A DNA stretch of 64,000 nt from Apostichopus japonicus (taxonomy: Eukaryota; Echinodermata; Holothuroidea; Aspidochirotida; Stichopodidae), in assembly GCF_037975245.1 (NCBI RefSeq), contig NC_092569.1, forward strand, positions 11,381,001 to 11,445,000, in the 5' to 3' direction. Positions 12,166 to 23,937 of the stretch are shown piece after piece (positions within the stretch are counted from its first letter, which is position 1; every line of letters starts with the position of its first letter). Both the position numbers and the translations under genes were made by a program. The notes under the pieces are model-generated. The model searched no databases. It was given only the letters and a program-made list of their open reading frames with translations, and was not told the DNA's origin.

Positions 12166-14414
12166 TTAATAATTTAATTAATACTACTTAATGGTAGCTT
12201 ATCCTTTAATCCGTTATTTTGAGTTATTTAAACTGGCACAATTATGATCAATTGTCACTTTATGTAGATTTTTACTTTTATTTTCATACATTTGAGAAAC
12301 TACAATATTTCAATTGTAAAATCAAGTTTTTTGTTTGAGTGTTTCGCTCTTTATATGTAATAATACTCAATCACTGACATCTTGTTTGGAGTTGTTAAAT
12401 AAAACTAATTATTTCAAAGCGATGGTTTAATAATATTGTGGAATTTACACTCGGAAGGAAAATTAGTTTTGTTTGTGTTCAGTTATGCCAAAAAACAAAC
12501 ATAAACGTTCAGTCTTTGAAACTTACATTCTTTAACAGTTGCTATTGATTCTTACGCATGGTTGAAAAGAATATTCACTATTAATTGCTATAAAATGAAA
12601 GTGTTTGACTTTGATCGAAAGGATTCAATGAAATGTACATATAATATCAATGACATATTTACCTTAAAATGATAATAAACTGTTGACAAATTTAATTAAT
12701 TACTTGTATTTTTTCTAGTTTTCATATTTTTTCACCAAGGTAATATTGCATTTAAAATAAAAAGTATGGGCCAGAATAATTTTGCTGAATTTATTTTCCA
12801 GTGTAAAGATTAATACTAAGAACTTTTTAAACCTAAGAAGTTTTTATTAGAAATACAACAACTTTGTTTTTTTTACTGCTAGGAAGGGCAAAAGTTACTT
12901 ACATAAATTGGAATACTCTACCATGGTGACTGAGGCTTTAAAATTAACTGCAGCTAAATAACAAGTGAAGCTAATTGAATTAAATAATGCTGAGAGGTAA
13001 TAACAAAGTATTAAAATATCAAAGTTCTAAACTCACCACCCGTTGTGAAAAGAGACAGCCTGTTGTCCAAAAGAAAAGAAAAACTTCAAAAACTTTGCAC
13101 AATTTTCTGATCATCTTGATAATGGAGAGAATTGGAGTGTTCGGTGACCTGCTCTCTTCTGATGTAAGCGGTGATAATGATTTCCTCTAAGGTGAAGCTA
13201 AAAAATACTGAACCACTTAAATTAACCTGTAGCCTACAGTAGAGGAGACTGGCCATGCAGCTGGACATAACCAATGTTGCCAATTGTGTTATTTGTCATA
13301 TTATACTGATAACATACCCTTCAACATTATGACTTTGGTGATAAACGTCACTTATCCACATCGGTAGATTTTTCAACACGGATATACGTATGATAAAATT
13401 ATGCGGTGTGTATTTATGGGCTTTAATTGACAATGGTTCATGGGGTTACATAAACGTCGGTCGTGGGGGAAATCTTCATAGTATAATTATAATTTTAAAA
13501 AAGCAGGTAGAAACAGTAAATTTGTAATAATTGTCTTCTAAAATATATTTTAATCTATTTAGGGTAAGTAGAGTAGTTAATGTGAAAATAATAACACATG
13601 GACATATAATAGCTATATTGCTTCATTTGCTTCTGGTGAATTGAACACAATCAATGTACAAATCAGAGAGTTTTCTGTCTGGCTGTATTTTACAAACTAT
13701 TGAAGAAGGAAACGTGTTGAATCAATATAGTCTATGTCGTTGTAGTGACCATCACAGTTCTGGGCAAATAAATTCAATATCTTGAGCATTTTCGATATAT
13801 TATATTTGTCATCTGAATTTCTATTGTATGTCGAATTGTTAGTTGTATTTGCATTCTTAGGGCCAATTTATTTTAAACTGTATGTTTTACAAAGAACCAT
13901 TTCAACCAATAAAGTCAATTTAGATCACAAGAAGAACTTAAAATCTTCCGTATGTAATAGTTATTTCTTCTTCAAGTGTAAACGATGCGTAGACTCTGAA
14001 CCGACTCTTAACCGGTAGGGCAATATATACAGATACTTTCTTTGAAACCTTACCTTTTGTGTGTATAAATTATAATACATTCCCCTGAGGTGTAATAAGA
14101 AGTATGGAGCGGGATATGTTCTCTCTTACTTTGAACATGATCAAACCAAGTACTGGAGATACTCGTGTGCTAAACTCTATGACTCACACCGTTGCAGAAT
14201 ATGGTGGCATAAACAGGTTGGGCCGATTAACTAGTCATACGACCACCTGATGCATTTGCAGTGTAACTTATGAATACTCTAGTTCTTTGGTGAATGAAGT
14301 GGTTTAGAATAATTGACCCAATCTTCGGGCTTCCTTGACTAAGAATCTGCAAGTTTTATAATCATTTATAATAATAGTGCTATGAATGGCGAACGCTTCC
14401 GTAATCCTCTAAGT

Positions 14415-14772
14415 CAGGGGTGGGCAACCTACGGCCCGCGGGCCACATGCGGCCCGCCAATGATTACTTTGCTACCCGTGAGATGTCTCAAGAAAAAGAA
14501 AAAAATCAATATATTTTACATCATCACAAAAACGAGCTAGTTGCTTAAGTTTATCGGCACTAATGAATGCCTATTATCTCCATTAATTATCAATTGTACT
14601 GTATTGACATCATGTTTTTGTGAATACAGATTTAGTACAAACACCTATTGCTTGAAAGTCCTCGGAATGAAATATTTGAAATCAACAGCAGGTCGTTGGT
14701 TAGGTGCGGCCCAGTCAATTTTTTTTACTCCTTATATCTGGCCCATTTATTCAAAAAGGTTCCCCACCCCTG
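14415..14772. mobile_element. non-autonomous hAT-type DNA transposon (MITE), 358 bp
   Basis: The element starts CAGGGGTGGGCAACCT and ends AGGTTCCCCACCCCTG, imperfect terminal inverted repeats. It is flanked by a perfect 8-bp direct repeat CTCTAAGT (14407-14414 and 14773-14780), the target-site duplication typical of hAT superfamily elements. The ends are GC-rich (CTACGGCCCGCGGGCC, and TGCGGCCCAG near the other end), resembling Charlie-like non-autonomous hAT elements in many animal genomes. It has no transposase reading frame; the open frame across it is incidental. The identical target duplication implies fairly recent insertion. Confidence 0.9.
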
Positions 14773-15829
14773 CTCTAAGTGATCAAGTGTACCAAAAAAA
14801 AAAAAACCCATCTACAACGCGACAGAATCCGCATTCAATAAACGAAGTGTTGGTGAAATTAGGACATTGTGGGGAAATGCTTCCTGGATGGCTTCCAAGT
14901 CCGATATGACAATATTTAATCAAAGCAAAAAGAAGTTATCTCTTGTAAAGTTTAATAATCTTGTGAAGTTCGTTTAGATCATCTTCGAATTTGAGAAAGT
15001 ATACTGGACCTTACAAAGTGGTTGCTATTTTTAATTATGTACAGACACTACTATATCGGTCGTGGTTTTACTTGGGTATATATGTTCACAGTTACACAGA
15101 GCGTGTGTGATAAAATCAGCTGTCGCTTTTACAAATATCTACTTTTGTAAAAGATCATCATATGACATAACATAATTTTAAAAGAGAGACAAAAGCTGTG
15201 GTGATATAAAAATGGTAGAAGCGCCACAGTTTTAGGTTGTTGGTAATCTTATCTTATACGGATCCGCCAGTGTTTATGTGAAATGCACATCACGAGAACA
15301 AACAGAAAGTCATCATACGTGTTAATATACAGTATCCTATTTCAATGTCAAAATCTTAAATATATGTTGATTGATACAGGACAGATGGAACGCACACTTG
15401 GTTTTTCGTGTTGGTGGGTCTGGGTTGCGCTTAGATCTAAATATAAATGGAATAGATCTCTTAATTCTGAAAAGCACCAACAATCAAGAGTATGGCCTAT
15501 AGAAGACACATTCGACAGGTACCCTCTTAAAACGTTGGTTAAAAAAAGAATGATATAGGACCCCCGCTCACTTAATTGGTTAGTTTGTACCCTTAAGTTG
15601 GTTAACCGGCAGATTTTGGGCCATTCCAATAAGTATGTACATTTCACATCCCGACGTTTAACCAACTTGTTTATAACTTTACCGCTCTCTGAGTAAAAAA
15701 TTCGCGCGTACACATATATGTACACTGTACGTACATCAGTGCAGCATCTATAACACACACTACATAACACGTCATGCATAGTACGATCCCTGACAGGGTG
15801 GTTTAGTAATCAAGATTACAGCTAACGCC
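14773..15829. other. upstream region of the SAMD3-like gene
   Basis: No exon is recognised here. A 143-codon open frame on the minus strand (about 15779-15348) has no domain or splice context and is not called. A GATCCGCCAGTG fragment at about 15261-15272 matches the terminal sequence of the element at 34067-35188 and may be a solitary relic end. The last few hundred bases should contain the promoter of the gene starting at 15830, but no clear TATA element can be singled out. Confidence 0.4.
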
Positions 15830-18800
15830 ATGGCAGATATCGAAGACAGTGCTGTCTTGATTTTCTTGAAAAAATACGAGGTCGAGTCTCTACATGAAAC
15901 TTTTATCGGTAAGTGTAGCTTAACATCGGTAAAAAGTATGAACTTATGTGGGCACTGAGACCCCCAGTGACAGTATAACGTTAGGCTCATAGGCCAACGT
16001 TAGGCTTATACTAGGCTAACGTTAATACTAGTACTATACTAGTATGCCTAATACTAACACTAGTAATATTAGTAACAGTATACTACTAAACTGCCACTGA
16101 GTTTAACACAGTGCTTTAATCGATGTTAAATGTTATGAATCTTTTTCGTGTTTTTCACCATATAGTGTTGTTTGTGTAAACGACATAGGCCTAGGCCTAA
16201 TTATTAATGAAAATGTTGTATCCTATTAAAGTCCAAATACAAAAACTTCGACCTACTGTCTATAGCCTAGCCTAGTGTATACACCCTATTTTCAAGTGCC
16301 CTGGAGACCAAGAGATATTTTTAATAGAATTTATAATAAAAATTATTCAATATGGTTATGTTTCTGAATGGACTGTTTCAATTGTCAATAGATAGGCCTA
16401 GGATACAATTTGCTGTATTGTTATCAACATTTTACCTATTTCCTTTTAATCTACAGGCCAAGCTCCTTTATTAAGGCAGCGTTAGCAGCTCAGCAATTGT
16501 TGATTTGTTTCCCTTTCTGAAGGATCCAGAATCTCCCTTGGGTTATGTAAGCATGTTTATGTTCTAATATCCCTCCGCTTAGTTGTCATTAGCCATAGTA
16601 TAGACCACTTTCGTTGTTGTGTTGAGGTGACTAGTTTCCTTTTCCTGCCCTTTCAAAATGTCTCTAAAATGTGGACCACAACACACTGCCCACAATATCA
16701 CTACTTTTTGTCATCTGTAGTCAAGTAATATAATCTTCTGTGGGTTCTACCAAGTAATTTGTTCATCTCATAGAGGACTGTGATACTGAAATCTATTTTC
16801 AATACTACCAGGATTATATAGGCATCATTTAACTGAATAATTTCTAATTGAAGTCAGCACTAGGGTGACAAGGCCTTTTAATATGTTAAAAATATCAAAA
16901 TGGTTGTTCAATTGTCACATTGGGAAATCCAAAACTGTAACATAGGCACTGGTTTTCAGTGGGCTTCATCTCTCAATCTAACCAAGGTATTAATGAAGTT
17001 TGTTGTTCAGTAGGTACCCTCATTATTCCATAAAATATCAGAATTCTGCAACTTATTGATTATATGTGCAATTAGGGTCAAACCCATTACTTTTAGGCTT
17101 ATCACTTAAAATCAATTGTCATAGTGTCCCCTGGGACAATACTGTTTCATCAGTAAGCATACAATATTATGTGAGGACAGTATGGAGTGCCACAGTGTCC
17201 TTAGTCATAGCGTCCATATTGTTACCATGCAGTTGTGGACATGTACAAGACATGTTTGTGGTTTGCTGGCTAAAAGCCTATGTTTCAACCAGCTAGGAAG
17301 TTTTAAATGTTGGTGTACAACAGCTTTACATGTAGATCAATAAGTCTTTTTCTGAGTTGACTTGAATTTTGCTACCATACTTCAGTTTGATAAAAGAGTA
17401 TGCTGATTTCATGTGCAGGAACCATGGTATTGCAAAGGTGCTGCAGGACGACCGGCGACAGGGTATCTAGAAGAGCACCTACGCTACGTACGTAAAAAGA
17501 AGATTGCCATGGTGAAAGATTCCCCCGGTGCATCAAGTCCACCTACTCCTTTGACTAAAGTGTCCACTCCACCAAAATTGAGAGGTGTGTAATAGGTTTT
17601 ACCAACTATTCTCAGGATTTGACTTATCTCTCATACCATGACAATGATCAAAGACTGGCTTAGGACACGTTATACCTACCACAACCATTGGTAACTTCAA
17701 AATTTGATGTTAAGGCATCTCTGTTTAGTAGGAAATATATGTTTTTATTGTCCTTGCCAGAAGCTGATCTGGAGAACAAAGAGGAATTGGTGATGATGAC
17801 TGAGTGGCTGAAATGTAACATGGAACCAAGAGAGAAAGTATTGGACTTCATGAGGCAAACTGCAGTTTACAGACAACAGCAGATCAAAGACCACTCAACT
17901 AACATTTCAGATATTCTGAAAGAGTATCAAAGGTTGTTAGACCGTGGAATGGTAACTATCAAATTTGATTTTTTGCTGCTTAATTAAAAAGAAATACGTA
18001 GGTGATTTTGCATAAAAAATACTAAAGAAGTGAGCTCTGAATACACATATTACGAAGATACTATTCAAGACCATATCCTTTAACTCTTGAAAAAGGAAGT
18101 GGAAAAATTACTAGCAAGGTTTTGATTTAGCAGAAACACTGAAATTAATTAAGTCACTAACCTCACTGATGAGTTAATACTATATTTCACTTTGAAGCCT
18201 ATTTGGCCAATTTAAAAACAGTACTTTGATTGTCTACATATCTAGTTTGATTGGAAAGAACTAGTTTCACTGCTTTTTTTAAATGATGGCATTATATTTT
18301 AAATCATGGCATTATATTTTAAATCTCTTTTAATTTATGTCTGAAAGTTTATGACAGTTATCAGCCACACAGTGAAGAAATGTGACTGACTTTTAATTTA
18401 ACCTTAGGCATCTGGCAGATCAGTATGCTTTATAAAGACCAGATTGGGAATAAATTTTATTTTTGGATGAAAATCTTGCTTTATTCAAGGATATAGCTAG
18501 GATTTTAAGAAAGGTTGCTAAAGTTGAGTGTAAAAAAGGTACAGATTCAAGCGGTATAATATGGTTTACAATTTGTACAAAGTTTTTTTGTTTTAATATG
18601 GTGTGTTTGCCATTCAGTCCTATGGTTTTATGTGCAATGTTTGCTCTGCATTTCTTGCAATTGTGTACAAACCTAACAACTTGTCTATCATCTTGTTACA
18701 GGGAGACAAGATAAATTATTCCCATGAATATGCTTATGTTCAGTAATGATATCACAAATGTTAAATATTGAATTTTTGCAATTCAAATTTTCCCCCACCA

Positions 18801-21009
18801 CATTAAAAAAATATTTTGAAAAAAAAAAATTTTTGAGCTGTATTCTGAGATATTTTCAAAGCATGTGTCAATGAATGTTGAATACTTAATTTTCTTTCCC
18901 AGATGTTTTCTAAATGTTATTAAACTAGCCAAAGGTATCAAGCAGTTGGATTTACCACATCCAGCTTCAACAATACTTAGTGTTTGTATAGATGCATGGA
19001 ACCAGACTTTAACAAATTCAGTGAGAGGGATTTTTTAATGGATCCTAGCTGAGGATCAAAAAAAAAATACGCTTACACACATTAAAGTATTCTATTTCCC
19101 TTTGCTCTTTCAGATAGAACAAGAGTTTTCAGTGCTTTGGCCTGGGCATGAGGATCACCTGTATGAGAAATGGGACTTGTACTACAATGGGATTATAGAA
19201 TATGGCAAACAGGTTGAAAATTAGCAAGGCCTCTTGGATTGGAGTACGTTGACCTAGAGAGTTTGTCAATTGGTAAGAGTGCTTCTTATTTCAGTGCACA
19301 TAGTTGAGCTAATTTAATTTTTGTATGTTGATCATTCCTTGCAACCTTTTACCACCATCACACTAGGAACTTCTGAAAGATCAGGTTTGACCAATTATCT
19401 GTAATATATCTGATCTTGTTCTCAAAATAGCCTTAGTTTACTTTTTGTAAAGACAACAACACTTCCTTTTCTTTTTTTATAAAAATAATAAACTGAAATT
19501 TAACAAAAAGCATCAATGGGATCTGGTTCAGACAGAAACCAAGTTGGGTTGGTGCAGATATATTCCCTTGCTTAGACTCCATCTGACCCATCTTTGGGAT
19601 TTCATTTAAGCCAAAAGCTTTTAAAGGAGACATGTATTATTGAAATAAACATACACAAAATACCAAACAGATGCTAACTTATCTCATTACATTCTCATGA
19701 TATGCCATTTTCTCATTGCATTCTCATGATATGTTATTTTCTGATAAAAATGACTTGAAGGACTTCTAGTGTTAGAGACAAATAAAGGCAAGGGAAAATA
19801 CAAATAATTTGTGCGGGTACTGTACGTGATAATGACAATTTATATGTTAAGTGGTCATTAATTGTGTTATAGTTTTATGCACAAGGACTTTGTGAACCTT
19901 GGAGGGAAGATTATCTTTAGTTATGTTTTGTCACTTTCACAGATAAGAAGGAAACATTGGCATTTTTTCTTCTTCCAGTCATCTTGAGAGGGAAAGGAAA
20001 GGGAAAAAAAGGATTGTGTTCAGTAAAAGAGGCAATCACCTCCTTCGTGGACATTCAACCAGTAGGTGTTGAAGCATTCATTTGTCCACTTGTTGAAGTT
20101 CATTGACAACATGCTTATGACATATGTTTTGTAGTTTGTGATGGATTGCTTGTAAAAGTGGAATCTCAACAATTATGCTGGATATGTGTCAATGTACATA
20201 GATGCTCCCAAGCACATGAACCATATTCCGTTTGGTTCAAAATGGATAATTAATATTCATGAGTGGGCAGGGCCTACGTGATATTACTTAAATATTGATT
20301 TCACAACAACAATAGGCTTGTCAAATATTGCTCAATTTGACAGTAAATGACAGTAGTAGGATATGGGTCACACGTGAAGCTGATTTTAAGGAATAAATTA
20401 TGAGTTGGTGATAAAAAGTTAATGATAGTAAAAGTATCTTCTAAACATGATTACTAAACAGTAAATTTCAAATGTATCAAACGTTCATAGTACTTATTTT
20501 TAAACTAGCATGTCATTGTAAGCATAGATATGGGTGGTTATGAAGTTTGGCTGTGCCAAGTATAATTTCATATAAAGTTTTTTCTAAATACAAATCTGCT
20601 AGAATGCAGGGCTTTTTGCTGTCACAACTTCATATTGATTGACAAAGAGCAGCTTGTGATAATTTTCCTTTTTTTTCAATTTTTCTCACAGGAAGTGGCT
20701 GATATTCTACAAATTTCAAAGGCTATTGATGCCACAAAAAAGCCGCAGCCATTTGTTGTATGCAAAGGAACTCTCTTGGCACCAACCCAAACATTTGTTA
20801 TTCTAGAACGGAGGCCAGTCCGTCAAGAATCACTACTGAAAGCTATCGATTTCTGTTTCAAAGCATTGTACATTTTGGACATGGCTTACCAACATTCATG
20901 CTGTCTTGTGTGGCAGTTCATTCAAAATGTGATTTATGAAATCAAAGAAGCACATGTGCCAAGTTGCATAAGAGATCTTAGATCATTCTTGGCCTTTAAA
21001 AGTAATTAG
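15830..21009 (+). CDS. uncharacterised SAMD3-like family protein, nine exons, possibly frameshifted
   Basis: The ATG at 15830 has good context (GCCATGG). Exons by splice sites and phase: 15830-15908, 16476-16546, 17419-17584, 17761-17951, 18419-18538, 18903-19020, 19114-19272, 19979-20061, 20692-21009 (stop TAG). Recognisable pieces include DILKEYQRLLDRGM, then a motif like LLYxDxxxxKF, VILRGKGKGKKG, and a C-terminus with TFVILERRPVRQESLLKAID, FCFKALYILDMAY and VWQFIQNVIYEI. From memory this matches a large, uncharacterised animal family often predicted as 'sterile alpha motif domain-containing protein 3-like'; its biochemical role is unknown. Exons 5 and 7 keep frame only if one base is added in a homopolymer (T5 at 18460-18464, A4 at 19217-19220). 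The join from exon 5 to exon 6 is also out of phase next to an A6 run (18532-18537). Either these are sequencing indels or the gene is decaying. Exons 3, 4, 8 and 9 are the most certain. Confidence 0.6.
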
Positions 21010-21044
21010 TGGCTTAAAAGGAAAGAATTGTAAGCAAGATATTC

Positions 21045-21385
21045 ATGGCTGATATTCTACAAAGTTCAAAGGATATTGATGCCACAAAAATACTGCAGCT
21101 ACTTTTGTATGCAAGGAGCCCTCATGGTACCAACCCAGATATTTGCTATTTTAGAACAGAGGTCAGTTTCTCACAAATCTCTTCTATAAAAGCTGTCTAT
21201 TTCTGTTTCATGGCAAATGTGCATTTTGGACATGGCTTATCGACCTTCATGCAGTCTTGTTTGGTAGTTCATTCAAAATGTGATTAATGAAATCAAAGAA
21301 GCACATATGCCAAGTTGTATTATAGCATTCTTGGCCCTGAAAAGTAAGAACTGCCTTAAAAGGAAATTGTAAGCAAGAAGCTCAT
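21045..21385 (+). pseudogene. decayed tandem copy of the last exon of the SAMD3-like gene
   Basis: The sequence repeats the final exon and its 3' flank (about 20698-21043) immediately downstream, in the same orientation. Landmarks GCTGATATTCTACAAA, GATGCCACAAAAA, GCATTTTGGACATGGCTTA, GTTCATTCAAAATGTGATTA and GTAAGCAAGA recur in order. Relative to the parental exon it has frameshifts and an early in-frame stop near 21285, and it lacks the acceptor tract. It is a non-functional tandem duplicate of one exon. Confidence 0.8.
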
Positions 21386-23162
21386 ATAATAATTGTAAGC
21401 AAGAAGTTTGTATAATATTACTATTTTAAAATTCACACACCAGCATCAGGTGAAGATAGCATCATCTTGAAGGGACATTTAATTAAAACTCATGATATGA
21501 CATATTTTTACATACCATGCTGGTACAAATCAAAACTTTCATTACTAATTTTTATTGGAATCCCGATCTGATCAACTGACCTTTCATGAGTAAGGTTTAA
21601 TGTAGCTAAATTTCACCTACACATGTATCTCTATATGTGGTGAAGATATATACTATACATCCAAATACTGGAAACGAACAATGCACTGGCTGCAATGTAC
21701 TGCATATATCATAAATATGTCTCTAAATGTAATCATGTACACCACATATGTATGTGATACTCAATGTAATTCTTAATTAACTGTATGTATAGGTAAACCT
21801 TGATTAATCAGATCATGATTGATGTTTAGTTTCATAGATTGTGTATACATCAATTGATCTATAGTTACATATGTGAGATATTTAGTGTTACAAGTTTTCT
21901 ATGAATACGGTTCTTCTTGAAGAGTAGAGGATTTTGTGTCACCTTAAAGGTCTGATAGAGCACAGCTAAGAAGTTGTTACATCCAAGCATATTTGTGTGT
22001 TGTTTTGTTTTGTTTGTATTTTATTCACATGCATGGTTCAGCTGGTTATTGTTTTCAATAAAAACAAGTTTTCAAAATGTTATCCATCTGGCTTCTGTAA
22101 TGTAACTGTTTGTTAATTTCTCAATAATTTTCAAGGAATTGTTTTGCATTGCCATATTCAGCTGATTGTTGCAAACTAGGTCTGCATGAACAAAACTTGT
22201 GAGGAGTCTTTCAACTACATTAAGTAAAATTCACTGAGGATCTTATCCATCACTGTCCAATATATTGCATTCGCCAACATATATTGGGCAATAAAGGCTC
22301 ATTTAACTGCCCAACCCTTTTGTAATGGTAAAAGCCACTGCCCAATTTAAATATAGTAATTGCCCAATACAATGATTTTTAATTCCCCAATTTAATGATC
22401 CCTACATTTGTAAGTTCACCAATGATGGGCATAATTTACACAATTAATTTAACCAACAACTGTTGGGTACAAACTTATAGTTATTTTATTGGTTAAAAAA
22501 TGTTACCCAACGGCTGGTTAAAGCCGTTAACCAACAGGTGTTGGTTAAAATATCACCAATAAGTCGAATTTGACATACGTGCCCAGTGTTGGTTAAGGTA
22601 TTGGTTAATATTTTAACCAACTGTTTTTAGAGTGTACTATGAATTGATGATGGTAAATGATAAGAGCTAACGTTAGGGGTATGTTTAAGGTAAGAGAATA
22701 GGGTGTTTAAGGTTACAGGGCTACGGGTTGGGTTAAGTAATGAGGTAAAGGGTTGAAGAGAGAGGGGTAGATTGTCGTAGGTAGAGCTACGTGAGGATTA
22801 TGTTACACCCAAATCCTGTTCACAATACTGGTCTTCCTATCCATTTAGTTCAAAATTCATATAACGTAGCTTTGATCACTTACCAGTAACTTACAAACCT
22901 GCCACACATATCACAGTCGGCATCAAATATAAGGGTAGGTATAGAATGAACAGGGGCACTGTTACAGAATGGTATGTCTAGAAGATCATTACAAGAAGGG
23001 AGCTATATCGTATTGCTTGAACAGCCAAACAGCGGAATATGAAAAGGGAACTGTTATACCGACACAACATGGATTATGTTAAGAATAAAAGTCAGATATG
23101 GGGTAGTAAGGATCCCTTATGAAGTTTAATCAGGGGTGCATAGAGGTTGGATCCAGATTAAG
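21386..23162. other. intergenic DNA downstream of the SAMD3-like gene
   Basis: No coding exon was recognised. AATAAA hexamers near 22058 could serve the upstream gene, but they lie more than 1 kb from its stop. The stretch includes GCCCAAT-type repeats near 22255-22400 and the TTGGTTAA-rich palindromic block at 22447-22628. Confidence 0.4.
22447..22628. repeat. palindrome-rich block of TTGGTTAA / TTAACCAA motifs
   Basis: Within about 180 bp the words TTGGTTAA and TTAACCAA (and one-base variants) recur in both orientations, including TTAACCAACAGGTGTTGGTTAA, a near-perfect 22-bp palindrome. The pattern resembles a foldback or MITE-like element, but no terminal repeats with a target-site duplication could be fixed. 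Confidence 0.45.
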
Positions 23163-23937
23163 GACGACAGTGCCGTCGAATTCAATACAAAACTGGAAAT
23201 GAGTATCGATTTCTTGCGGCATTGTAAAAGTATGTACCAGAGTAGGTCCATAATTCCCCATTCTGATATGGAGTTTTGTGCTTTGAAATCTCTAAGAGAG
23301 AATAAAACACATATGAAATTGCTGCACTGCCCCTTGACCCAGTACTTCCCCTCATTAGACACAGTGCCTCTAGCGATGAGGCATAGACACTTTGGCAATC
23401 ATTCAAATATTCATGAGGAAATAATAGTACCAGTTGTGATTCGTTGGTTCAATGGAAGAACAAACCCTCAACGTCAAGTTTGAATTGTCAATGACAGCTA
23501 ATAATATGTTCTGTTTAAGCATCCATTCAGCAAATTCAGAAACAACCTGCTAACAAGTGCATTCCAATTATCCTTGCGTTTATCAGCAAACTTTGCCTCA
23601 TTTCCAAACAAGAGAATGAAAACTTCTCTGGATGTCTTTTAAACCGATATACTTGTACTATAAAAGCTCAGCCTTTTATACCACGTAAAGTGTACAAATG
23701 GTTGTTATATAGGTTAAGCAGGAAACAATTCGCCATTTGTGAGTGAGATGTCATTGACAGAATAAAGGTACGAAGAGACAAAAACAAGTATACAAATTTC
23801 AGAGTCATAAATATTGATAACTCTAAGTCTTGAATAACACGAAATTTCCAGTAATATTCTGTTTAGTGTTATCGGTGTATCGAATGGTAAATGTAATAAC
23901 TTAAAGACGGAAGACTGAAAATCACATCAGACCTTCC
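23163..23937 (+). repeat. dispersed ~0.8-kb repeat, copy 1
   Basis: The sequence from GTGCCGTCGAATTCAAT to CACATCAGACC recurs in the same orientation at about 37257-38189. Many identical stretches keep their order (TTTCTTGCGGCATTGTAAA, GTAGGTCCATAATTCCCC, ACTTGTACTATAAAAGCTCA, GAGATGTCATTGACAG). A 115-codon open frame at 23136-23483 lies mostly inside the repeat but is disrupted in the other copy, so it is not called a gene. The repeat family is not recognised. Confidence 0.8.

Larger units (their letters stand above)
6930..14414. other. long gene-free AT-rich stretch upstream of gene A
   Basis: No recognisable coding exon was found. The stretch should contain the missing 5' exon and promoter of the minus-strand gene A if the gene is intact, but I could not find an ATG plus hydrophobic leader ending at a phase-0 donor. 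Visible content includes a (TG)n tract near 7055-7080, a minisatellite at 8093-8231, a weak local duplication (about 8570-8730 against 9055-9210) and the tandem duplication at 10585-12165. Confidence 0.5.

Noticed and set aside
13229-13283. A possible signal-peptide exon for gene A on the minus strand (MSSCMASLLYCRLQ before a GT)
   Set aside because: The donor (CAGGTTAAT) is weak, the hydrophobic stretch is short and it lies more than 6 kb from the next exon.
15348-15779. 143-codon minus-strand open frame upstream of the SAMD3-like gene
   Set aside because: Low-complexity, no recognisable motif and no splice signals.
23136-23483. 115-codon open frame
   Set aside because: It lies mostly in a dispersed repeat whose other copy (37257-38189) is disrupted by stops and indels.
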